Source: Natronosalvus caseinilyticus | Lineage (GTDB): Archaea; Halobacteriota; Halobacteria; Halobacteriales; Natrialbaceae | Length of the DNA: 64,000 bases | Assembly: GCF_017357105.1 (NCBI RefSeq) | Contig: NZ_CP071596.1 | Coordinates: 2,976,001-3,040,000, forward strand | Direction of reading: 5' to 3' | Part shown: piece after piece, positions 52,652 to 60,717 of the stretch | Layout of the letters: each line of letters starts with the position of its first letter | How positions within the stretch are numbered: position 1 is the first letter of the stretch | Position numbers and translations under genes: made by a program | Notes under the pieces: generated by a model | Databases searched by the model: none | What the model saw: only the letters and a program-made list of their open reading frames with translations | Told to the model about the DNA's origin: nothing

Positions 52652-53686
52652 CTAAGACAATAACGATTGGATGAGTTCGTGGCCCCGCTTTGGGAGGCGT
52701 CGATAACCGAACTTGGTCGCCTGCCAGACCTGTGACTCCCATCGCAGTTCAAACATCACTCGGGGTTCAGGGCCGAACTTGGCTTTGTAGTCTGCCAGAC
52801 TGGGAATCATTGCCGTCGTTAGGTCTACACGATCAAGGTCTTTCGCCGCGGCCTGTTCGATGATGTGCCAGTAGAGTAGTTCATTCACCGGGAGGTCGAC
52901 ATCAGTTTTCACGCCACCGATCCAGACGTGCATCGTGTCGCCGAACTCCAACGCCAGCAACCCACTCACCATCTCCTCATCAATGCAGAGACAGTAAGGA
53001 TGCAGTTGCTCATCGGGAAGCCGAGCGTGGAATTCCGCCATCAACTCGGGGGTGAGACCATAGGTCATCCCCTGTTCTTTATGCCGATCCTGAAGCTGTC
53101 GAACAAGCAGTTGAGTAGCGTCGAGGTCGCCTTCAATGATCTCGTAGGCTTGCTCATCGGTATTCCGGATTCGTCGCCGCGTCTCCTTAGTCAGATCATT
53201 GAAGAGTGCTTCGACACCGCTGCCAAGTTCGATGATGTATATGTATCTGGGCGAGGCTTCAAAGTCATTCCAAAGGTAGGGTCGGACGTCGGTGTACCGA
53301 TCGCTGCTCCACAACGACACAAAATCGGGTTCAATCGAGGTTTCGATCCATTCCCAACAGGCGTTAACGAACCGTCGGTGGTCTTTCTCGACCTTCCGCT
53401 GTTTCACACCGTTCGAGTGTAATTGAACCGGGCCGAGATGTGCGAGTTCTGCCGCGTCGGGTGGAGAGTGTATCTTGGTAAAGGGCCCTCGGTTCGTCTC
53501 GAAGAGCGGAAGCAGCTCAACGGGTTCTTGACCCTTGTAGCCGATTAGGAGATGAAGATCGGTGTTCGTGTGGTTAGCAAATAGGTCAAGAGCAGCGTAC
53601 TGGTGAAATGGCGTCGCATGAGATGCTTGTGTGACGTATGAATCCCATTCTTCTGGTTTATTCGTCTTGACAACCTCAATGGTCAT
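52652..53686 (-). CDS. FemAB/GNAT-fold acyltransferase
   Basis: 344 residues. N-terminal domain MTIEVVKTNKPEEWDSYVTQASHATPFHQYAALDLF is the typical opening of FemAB-like and lipid II-related aminoacyl transferases. ETRRRIRNTDEQAYEI and then DLDRVDLTTAMIPSLADYKAKFGPEPRVMFELRW are the matching C-terminal GNAT half. In archaea such proteins lie in surface-polysaccharide loci and probably add an acyl or amino-acid group to a glycan; substrate unknown. Monocistronic. Confidence 0.85.
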   Translation of the reverse strand: MTIEVVKTNKPEEWDSYVTQASHATPFHQYAALDLFANHTNTDLHLLIGYKGQEPVELLPLFETNRGPFTKIHSPPDAAELAHLGPVQLHSNGVKQRKVEKDHRRFVNACWEWIETSIEPDFVSLWSSDRYTDVRPYLWNDFEASPRYIYIIELGSGVEALFNDLTKETRRRIRNTDEQAYEIIEGDLDATQLLVRQLQDRHKEQGMTYGLTPELMAEFHARLPDEQLHPYCLCIDEEMVSGLLALEFGDTMHVWIGGVKTDVDLPVNELLYWHIIEQAAAKDLDRVDLTTAMIPSLADYKAKFGPEPRVMFELRWESQVWQATKFGYRRLPKRGHELIQSLLS

Positions 53687-54779
53687 GTATCAACCATTCT
53701 ACCACAATAGGGCTTATTAACAAGCGGGGGAAAGCGGATTTATAGGCTGGAGTTACTCATGGCCCACAGAGAAATTGTAAGCCAAAGAAAACCCATCGAA
53801 TTCTTGGCTGAGAAGGGAGTCGCCGGTAGCAGTTTTGGTATTGATGTCGAGACGGACAGCGATTGTAGTGATGGCCGAGGCGGTGACGTCTCGGGGAATG
53901 TGGACTACATCCTCCGGAGCTGCTTGAACCAAGGACAGTTATTGCCCTTCGAAACAACGGGTACGAGGCTCTGGTCTATTGGCGACCCATAAGGCGATGT
54001 TGTTTATGTCCTGACGAGTGGCGGAATTCTGGAACCTATCGACATGAGCTACGACGTTACTGACGGATCAGGATGGTAGGCTCATAGCCAACCACACGAC
54101 CTTGAAGGAGTTTCACTGAACTGGCGATGCCAGTGAGCCACTGCGGGAACTGTGTCTCCGTCTACTCGTGCACCTCAACACCGCTGTAGTCTCAAAACAA
54201 TCATCTGCTCATACAGATGGCCGGTGGCGGGTTGTAAGGATCCAATCACGAGCACATGATTAGTGCCACCGGTGTGTGAATAATAGACGTGATTAAAGAT
54301 AAGCGTTTTTCAGGACTACTCGACTGTCAGCAAGTCCACGTCATTCATCGCTGGACATGCCAACGCCGACATATCGAGCGTCATCTCTTCCTTCTGTACT
54401 CGAAAAGCGTCCTCGTGGAGGGAACCCCAGCTACTATGAAGGACGCTGATGACCTGGAACCGTCCTCGGCGCCGTGGCTCGACTGATTTCACTTTCACTT
54501 TTCTAAAGGGTGCCTTTGGCTTTGTGGAAATCCACGCAGCTTGACGGCTTTTAGTATCTGTGCTGAATACAGAGCGCGAATATCGCATGAGATCCGGCCC
54601 AATTTGTGAAGGTGGTGGTCGCTCAGTACAAGTAGACCCATTACCGCTACCGGCATCCGTGAACGAAGTGAACGGCCCCGCCGAAACGGGCGGAGCCCGC
54701 GCGGACGGTTTTTTGCTTTTTGCAATCGATCGAACGGAGTGAGCGAGGCCCGTAGTAAAAAGGTTGCGTGTGACATGCT
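53687..54779. other. Gene-poor region with a dispersed-repeat fragment
   Basis: 1093 bp. A frame at 53759-53992 reads MAHREIVSQRKPIEFLAEKG and stops; the protein-like sequence goes on past its stop (GDVVYVLTSGGILEPIDMSY), so it may be the wreck of a secreted-protein gene. 54556-54640 carries the dispersed repeat end (GTGCTGAATACAGAGCGCGA...). GGCCCCGCCGAAACGGGCGG with a T-run at 54680-54725 looks like a terminator stem. Confidence 0.5.
54556..54640. repeat. Dispersed repeat, right-end copy
   Basis: GTGCTGAATACAGAGCGCGA, then ATATCGCATGAGATCCGGCC and AATTTGTGAAGGTGGTGGTC. Similar along about 70 bp to 58144-58210. Confidence 0.6.
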
Positions 54780-56654
54780 TTAGACGCCCCAGATTGCGAC
54801 GATGCCGAGCGTCGTCACGATCGTCAGGAGCAGTTGCAGCGGGGCACCGAGCCGTGCGAAATCGGTGAACTTGTAGCCACCCGGCCCGTATACCATCAAA
54901 TTCGTCTGGTACCCCACGGGAGAGAGCAAGGGTGTACTCGCCGCAAACATTACAGCCAGCACGAACGCGTACGGGTCGCCGCCAAGGCGAACGGCGGCGT
55001 CGAACGCCACCGGAATCATCAGTATCACGCTCGCGTTGTTGCTCAGCATTTCCGTCAACAGCGCTGTGAACAGGTAGAATAACCCAAGGACGACCACGAT
55101 GTGGAGGCCACCAGCGAGGCCGATGGCGTGGGCAGCGAGAAAGGCAGCCGCACCGGTTTCTTCCATCGCGACGCCCAGGGGGAGGACGCCGGCAAGCAGG
55201 AAGATCACGCTCCAATCGATCGCATCGTACAGTTCCTCCGGTTCGAGGACGCCGGTTGCAACCATTGCGATCACACCGGCGATTGACGTGATGAGGATAG
55301 GGACCACCTTGAGAGCGGCCAGTCCGACGACCCCGGCGATGATGGCGATTGCGAGCGGGAGTTTTGCTCGGCGGAACGCCGGTTGCGTAAATTCTTGGGC
55401 GACGATGACGTCTCGATCGACCCCTAACCGATCGAGTGCCTCGCGACTCGCTTGCACCAGCAAGATATCGCCACCGCGGAGCGGTCGCCGATCCATTCGC
55501 GTGTGAACGATTTCCGGGCCGCGACGAATCGCCAGTACGGTCGCTTCGTACTGCTCACGAAACCGGACGCTCGCCAGCGTCTCTCTGACGAGCGCCCCGT
55601 CCGGTGCGATTACCACTTCCGCGAGCACCTGTGGCGTCGCTCGCCCCTCGTCGGTTGCGTCCGCCCCGTGCGAGACGGCATCTACGCCGGAGACCGCTTT
55701 GGCATCGATTTCGAGGTTCGCGTCGTGAACGACGCTCTGTGAAACGTGGTCAAACCCTTCGAGGTCGACCACGTCGAGAATCGCCTCCCTGTCGGTCCGA
55801 ACGAGGAGGACGTCTTCGGGCTGGAGCACCTTTTCCTCGATCGCCGTACCGAACGTGTCACCGTTGCGGAGGAGCGTCACGGCTTCGACCTCCACGTCAA
55901 CGTCCGCTAACGCTTGTTGGACGGTTTGACCGATTACCGGCGACCTGTCGGGGACGACGACCTCGGTGAGGTACGGCGCTATCTCGAACTCGTCGGTTAA
56001 CTCTCTCCGTGGAGTGAGGCGTTCCGGGAGCAAGTAGGGGGTCGCAACGAGCAGATAGAGCGAGCCCGAAACCAGGACGAGCGCCCCCAGCGCGGTGAAT
56101 TCGAACATGGAGAAGGGGCGCCCCAGGTACTCTGGTCGAGCCACGATTGAGCTCGCGAGGAGATTAGTCGAGGTGCCGATCAGGGTGAGCATCCCGCCCA
56201 GCATCGAGGCGAACGACAGCGGGATTAGGAGCCGAGATGGCGACGTATTCGTCCGGCGTGCGAGATCGTTCACCACCGGGATCATAATCGCTACTACCGG
56301 TGTGTTGTTGATGAAGCCCGCAGAGAAGCCGGAGACGCCGATGATCGATCCGAGTTGTCGTCGCTCGCTATCCCCGGCGAAGGCGGCGAGTCGTTCACCC
56401 AACAATTGCACTGCGCCGGTTCGGCGCACCCCCTCACTCAAGATGAACATCATCAGCACGGTGATCGTCGCGGGATTGGCGAAGCCAGCAATACCTTCCT
56501 CGGGAGAGATCGTCGTCCACGGCTCGAGGAGGACGAGAACGACGATCAGGAGCAGCGCCGTCACGTCGAGCGGGATCGGCTGCGTAATAAAGAGTGCCAG
56601 CGCGACGGCGATGATGCAGAATACGATCAGCATTTCGATCGTTGGAGAGGACAT
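54780..56654 (-). CDS. SLC13/DASS-type anion transporter with two TrkA-C domains
   Basis: 624 residues from ATG 56654 (MSSPTIEMLIVF). Membrane part 1 (1-205) has GFSAGFINNTPVVAIMIPVV and LIGTSTNLLASS. Two RCK_C/TrkA-C domains follow (about 225-310, DEFEIAPYLTEVVVPDRSPVIGQT; and 345-430). Membrane part 2 (440-624) has LTEMLSNNASVILMIPVA and SPVGYQTNLMVYGPGGY. This is the standard layout of the SLC13 permeases with a regulatory insert; substrates in the family are sulfate, phosphate or dicarboxylates, with Na+. The open frame upstream to 56819 lacks similarity. Confidence 0.93.
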   Translation of the reverse strand: MSSPTIEMLIVFCIIAVALALFITQPIPLDVTALLLIVVLVLLEPWTTISPEEGIAGFANPATITVLMMFILSEGVRRTGAVQLLGERLAAFAGDSERRQLGSIIGVSGFSAGFINNTPVVAIMIPVVNDLARRTNTSPSRLLIPLSFASMLGGMLTLIGTSTNLLASSIVARPEYLGRPFSMFEFTALGALVLVSGSLYLLVATPYLLPERLTPRRELTDEFEIAPYLTEVVVPDRSPVIGQTVQQALADVDVEVEAVTLLRNGDTFGTAIEEKVLQPEDVLLVRTDREAILDVVDLEGFDHVSQSVVHDANLEIDAKAVSGVDAVSHGADATDEGRATPQVLAEVVIAPDGALVRETLASVRFREQYEATVLAIRRGPEIVHTRMDRRPLRGGDILLVQASREALDRLGVDRDVIVAQEFTQPAFRRAKLPLAIAIIAGVVGLAALKVVPILITSIAGVIAMVATGVLEPEELYDAIDWSVIFLLAGVLPLGVAMEETGAAAFLAAHAIGLAGGLHIVVVLGLFYLFTALLTEMLSNNASVILMIPVAFDAAVRLGGDPYAFVLAVMFAASTPLLSPVGYQTNLMVYGPGGYKFTDFARLGAPLQLLLTIVTTLGIVAIWGV

Positions 56655-57159
56655 CTCCCCCACTTGTTGAAGCGGGTACTCGGTGACGCAGTGTGCAGTT
56701 ACTGCACCTCGATCAAGCGAGAGTGCGGATGAGCAAACCGTTCGAAAAAACGCAAACCGAGTACCATTCGGCAAATACATACCGCACTCACAACCTTCGG
56801 GATGAAGTGTTCCGGTCAAGTCGAATCGTCGATTTCGATGAAGCTGCTTTTTCCACAGTGACAGGTCGCACGACCCAGCAGTGTGGGCCCACCATCCACC
56901 AAGCGAAACCCGGTGTGGACTTTATCACAAGGGTGCAACCCACCATAACCACGTTGTCTCGGTTGAGCATGACACGATAACCATCGGTAGTGTCAGAAAT
57001 CATCTTTTCTGAACTAACCGTATATTATCAATTCGAGTGTGAATAAGCGGAACTGGTAACTTGGTTCTTCGATACTATGTTCAGTTCGCAGCTGCATGTA
57101 GCGATTGGTTTCGGCATGAACGTGTGGAATAAACGAGAGTACCGTGCTGAACTCATCCT
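56655..57159. other. Intergenic region upstream of the transporter
   Basis: 505 bp. It contains the transporter promoter and, at 57142-57158, the left border of the dispersed repeat into which the IS has jumped. Open frames here are short and unconvincing. Confidence 0.5.
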
Positions 57160-58100
57160 CTGTATTCTGCTCTGTAGGATCGCTAGACTGGAAGGTGACG
57201 ACTGGGTTATCTCCGTAGAAAGCGAAGCGGCAGAGTGTTCTGAGTTCTGAAATCCGCCGCTTCACCCGGAAGTCGGTCGCCAAAGCTAAACACGTTGTCG
57301 CTAATCCGGATGCCCCTGCCGACCCCGTCGGCGGTGGCGGGTTCGCCGAGTGGACGATGCTGACGCTCCATGCGCTGCGGATCGAGTTGGGTAAATCCTA
57401 CCGCGTGACGTGTGATTTGCTGAGCGAAATGCCCGGTGTGCTCGAGGAAATCGGGCTGACTCGGGTACCCCATTACACCGTGCTCCGTGACTGGTTTGAG
57501 ACGATCACGATGGCGACGTGGCGAGCGTTTCTCGCTGCATCGGTCGAGACTCGCAGCGGTCACGCAGCGATCGACTCGGCCGGCTTCGACCGTGACCAGC
57601 CCAGCCGTCACTACGCAACCCGCTCACACTACCGCGTTCGGACGCTGAAAGTCACTGCCCTCGTGGATGTCGAGACGCTGTATATCACCGACATCCACTC
57701 GACGACGTGTACGCCGTCGGATTTCCGAATCGGCCCGCAGGTCGCTCGACGCAACGCAACCGACCTGCGGAGCCTCGCTGCGGATCGCGGCTACGACGAC
57801 AAAGCCTTCCGCGACGCCCTCCGTGAACGCGGAATCCGCCCGCTGATCAAACATCGGATCTACTGGGCGCTCGACCACGCACACAATGCCCGGATGAACA
57901 GCGACCGCTACAACAGACGCTGGATGGTCGAAACCGCCTTCTCAAGCGTCAAACGGACGCTCGGGGCAGCCGTTCGAGCCAGAACGTGGCACCTGGAGTT
58001 CCGCGAGATGGTGCTCAAGGCCACCGTCTACAACCTCCGCCGCAGCGTCCGCTACCGATGAATCCACCGCCAGGTACCGATCCTACAGAGCACTGTATTC
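57160..58100 (+). mobile_element. IS5-type insertion sequence, 925 bp, with 8-bp target duplication
   Basis: The IS spans 57168-58092, beginning TGCTCTGTAGGATCGCTAGA and ending CGATCCTACAGAGCA (15-bp perfect inverted repeats). It is flanked by the perfect duplication CTGTATTC at 57160-57167 and 58093-58100. The clean duplication shows a recent insertion. Same ends as the MITE at 48116-48333. Confidence 0.92.
57240..58061 (+). CDS. IS5-family transposase
   Basis: Protein-coding similarity starts at about 57240 (CTG AGT TCT GAA ATC, SEIRRFTRKSVAKAKHV...) and runs to 58061, 273 residues. DDE residues: D in HAAIDSAGFDRDQPS, D in LAADRGYDDKAF and E in RRWMVETAFSSVKR. The expected start codon appears to be CTG where ATG would be normal; the first in-frame ATG is 57357, which removes 39 residues. 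The copy may therefore be poorly translated, though its IS looks recently moved. Confidence 0.88.
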   Translation: MSSEIRRFTRKSVAKAKHVVANPDAPADPVGGGGFAEWTMLTLHALRIELGKSYRVTCDLLSEMPGVLEEIGLTRVPHYTVLRDWFETITMATWRAFLAASVETRSGHAAIDSAGFDRDQPSRHYATRSHYRVRTLKVTALVDVETLYITDIHSTTCTPSDFRIGPQVARRNATDLRSLAADRGYDDKAFRDALRERGIRPLIKHRIYWALDHAHNARMNSDRYNRRWMVETAFSSVKRTLGAAVRARTWHLEFREMVLKATVYNLRRSVRYR

Positions 58101-58440
58101 AGCACGCCACTTTTGACAACACCTCGGTAGTTCAATCCCGATCCGTTGAATACAGGGCGCGAATGTCGCATGGTATCCGGTTTGATTCGCGAAGGCAGTG
58201 GTGAGTCTCTTCCTGCGACTTGGTAAAGAGGACCTCAACGCCGAATAGTAGGTAACTAAGAGCTATGTGCGGGATTAAATCAAAAGAGCGATTATTGAGA
58301 ATTGAACACCGCTCTGTACTGACCATAGACAATTATTACATTGTAAATAACTTAATGAATAATAGAATTTCGAAAAAGGTGATAATTGTCTAGAGATGCC
58401 ACTATATATGGAATGAGAAACGAAACTCGATATAATAAGC
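58093..58440. other. Repeat right arm and promoter of the HalX regulator
   Basis: 348 bp. 58101-58210 is the right part of the dispersed repeat (AGCACGCCACTTTTGACAAC ... GTTGAATACAGGGCGCGAAT). A TATA candidate CTATATAT lies at 58402-58409, about 35 nt before the regulator. Confidence 0.55.
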
Positions 58441-59019
58441 ATGCCTAACGATTCGAATACAGTGATACTGATTGTCGATGACGAACCGCGTATCGCCGAT
58501 TTATATGCTCAGCAATTAGAATCTGAATATACCGTTCGCACGGCGTACGGTGGCAAAGCTGCTTTAGAGCTGTTTGACGAGACCGTCGATATCGTCCTGC
58601 TCGATCGCCAAATGCCGGATTTGAGTGGAGATGAAGTCCTTGAGGCAATCCGGGATCAAGGGGTGAATTGTCAAGTTGCGATGCTCACCGGCGTCAAACC
58701 TGATCTTGATCTTCTAGAACTCCCATTTGACTCTTATCTTGTCAAACCAGTTTTGGAACAAGAGTTACAACAGAAAGTCCGGGCGCTTCGCGCCCGCTCA
58801 GAGTATAGTGATCACATCCAGGAGGGGTTCGCGATCGCCTCTACCGTTGGCGTTCTTGAAACAGAGCTAGACGAAGATGAACTCGCAAATAGCAGCAAGT
58901 ATACAGCACTGAAGACTGAATTTCGCCAAATGCAAAATTCATTATCAAAGACGTTCCAGGAATTTGATGATGAGAGTTTCCGGGCCGCATTTCAATCCCT
59001 CGAAAATGAATCCGTATAA
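58441..59019 (+). CDS. Response regulator with HalX domain
   Basis: 192 residues. Receiver domain 1-115: acidic pair D13-D14 in IVDDEPRIA, phosphoacceptor D55 in LLDRQMPD, Thr in MLTGVKP and Lys in YLVKPV. Residues 120-185 are a HalX domain (LETELDEDELANSSKYTALKTEFRQMQNSLSKTF), the haloarchaeal helical output module of unknown mechanism. Convergent with the kinase at 58992, whose 3' end overlaps it by 28 nt; a functional pair is likely. Confidence 0.93.
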   Translation: MPNDSNTVILIVDDEPRIADLYAQQLESEYTVRTAYGGKAALELFDETVDIVLLDRQMPDLSGDEVLEAIRDQGVNCQVAMLTGVKPDLDLLELPFDSYLVKPVLEQELQQKVRALRARSEYSDHIQEGFAIASTVGVLETELDEDELANSSKYTALKTEFRQMQNSLSKTFQEFDDESFRAAFQSLENESV

Positions 59020-60503
59020 CTGCTTATCTTTTGTGGGCTGAGCGTGTCTTTTTCGCGGGTATCAACGTTTATAATCTCGATTCGAAAGCCACCCTCCTCC
59101 GACTCAGTAACCGTTAAATCCCAGTCATGGAGTTCGACGATTCGCTTTACAAGCGCTAGCCCTATTCCCGTCCCCCCATTCATTGTATGGCCCCACTCGA
59201 AGATTGCATCGTGTTTCTCTGGAGAAATCCCGCAACCCGTGTCTTCGACGAAAAATCCTTCTTGACAGGTTCCAACCCGAACGGCTACATCGGAACCAGC
59301 GTGATCGGCTGCATTTCGGAACAGGTTTTCGAAGAGTAATACGGCGAGCGGACGAGAACACAGAATTGGTGTCGAAGCTATAACTGTTATCTGCGGAGAG
59401 AATTCTGCGAGCCCAGACGCGGCAGCGTCAACGAGCGTAGAGAGTTGTACAACGGTTTGATCGGCCTCGTCGAGTGAGTTCTGAGCAATGATTGATGCCT
59501 CGCGGTTTAAGTGTTCGATTCGATCGATGGTGGCAAGAAGCTGATCACGTTGTTCAGCAATATCGTGCTCGTTTTCGAGGGCCGCTCTGGCCCCCTGGAG
59601 ATGATTCCGAAGTTCATGGGAAAACACGCGAGTGAACGTCTCGAGTGGGGGCTGACTTCCGTCGCTGTGTATACTCGTTTCGATGGTGTGGATGGCCGCT
59701 CCTACAGTCGCTCCGATATCTGCAAGAAGTTCTCGTTCTACCTCATCAATGGTTCGACAGGTTGTAAGAAAAAGTACACCAAATAATGTTGTCTCATGAC
59801 GAAGGGGAATTGATACTGTGGAACCGTCTGTCCCTGTACTGCTGTTTTCTTCGATTGCTACGGTATCAAGGGCAAAATCGGATGTTGTGAACTCTGGTGT
59901 GTGACGAGGATTAATGCCGACAGCTGCCCGTGGCCTGAGCTTATCTGAGTCCTGAATGTATCTTGAACACCATGCAATTTGATATAGGTCTGTAGACGCA
60001 AGCTGATTACAGACGGTTGTTTCGATTTCGTCGCGTTTCGTCAGTGTCAAAAGGCGTGAGGTGAGTTCATGAATGGTCTCTTGAAGCCTCCGATGCTGTT
60101 GAAGTTGTTCATTCAGGGCTGACCCCGCGACAATTTGCTGGATATGATTCGTGAGTTGCTGAACAGTGTTTGCTTCGTACCACAGTGTGTGAGTGTCTTC
60201 GGAGACAGCCGCCCAATTGAGAGCTTCTGTGTGCGCAGTCGTACATAACAGAATCAACGGTGAACTCCCTGTCCGTGTTGAGATCCAATTAAGAAAGTAT
60301 AGTGGATCTGTATTGGGGATCGCACTAATGATCCCAGAATATGATTTTGTGTTCAGGAATTTGGCTGCTGCTGACTTACTATTAGCCCTATCAACTGAAA
60401 CTGCGTCCTCACTTGCCAAAATTGTCGCAATGATATCGGTATCAACTGAATCAGTTCCTCCGATTATTAGGTACTGTTCGGCACCTTCTCCCTCTACCCC
60501 CAT
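58992..60503 (-). CDS. Sensor histidine kinase with receiver-like and GAF domains
   Basis: 503 residues. Residues 10-125 resemble a degenerate receiver (YLIIGGTDSVDTDIIATIL...), lacking the phosphoacceptor pattern. GAF at about 150-275 (LTKRDEIETTVCNQLASTDLYQIAWCSRY). HisKA with H296 in FSHELRNHLQGA, then HATPase with N box FENLFRNAADHAG, and DTGCGI and GTGIGLALV. Cytosolic. Tail-to-tail overlap with the HalX regulator suggests they form one signalling pair. Confidence 0.92.
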   Translation of the reverse strand: MGVEGEGAEQYLIIGGTDSVDTDIIATILASEDAVSVDRANSKSAAAKFLNTKSYSGIISAIPNTDPLYFLNWISTRTGSSPLILLCTTAHTEALNWAAVSEDTHTLWYEANTVQQLTNHIQQIVAGSALNEQLQQHRRLQETIHELTSRLLTLTKRDEIETTVCNQLASTDLYQIAWCSRYIQDSDKLRPRAAVGINPRHTPEFTTSDFALDTVAIEENSSTGTDGSTVSIPLRHETTLFGVLFLTTCRTIDEVERELLADIGATVGAAIHTIETSIHSDGSQPPLETFTRVFSHELRNHLQGARAALENEHDIAEQRDQLLATIDRIEHLNREASIIAQNSLDEADQTVVQLSTLVDAAASGLAEFSPQITVIASTPILCSRPLAVLLFENLFRNAADHAGSDVAVRVGTCQEGFFVEDTGCGISPEKHDAIFEWGHTMNGGTGIGLALVKRIVELHDWDLTVTESEEGGFRIEIINVDTREKDTLSPQKISSYTDSFSRD

Positions 60504-60717
60504 CTATCGCTGACAACTCTCTTTTTCTATATTTAATTTTTGTAATCCATCGATCATCTGTGAGCCAATTACTATTGTAGATATTGTTATGTGTTGTATG
60601 GCCATTGCTAATGTTATATAGGAGTCAACCTCATCACCGCCCTAAAAGTCAGTGGGTCGTACAATTGCAGAGGTAAAGAATCGGACATCGATCAAGAAGA
60701 GAGAACGTTGAGACCGA

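Noticed and set aside
56693-56980. 95-codon frame upstream of the IS
   Set aside because: No motif, no promoter, and it begins in the upstream region of the divergent transporter.
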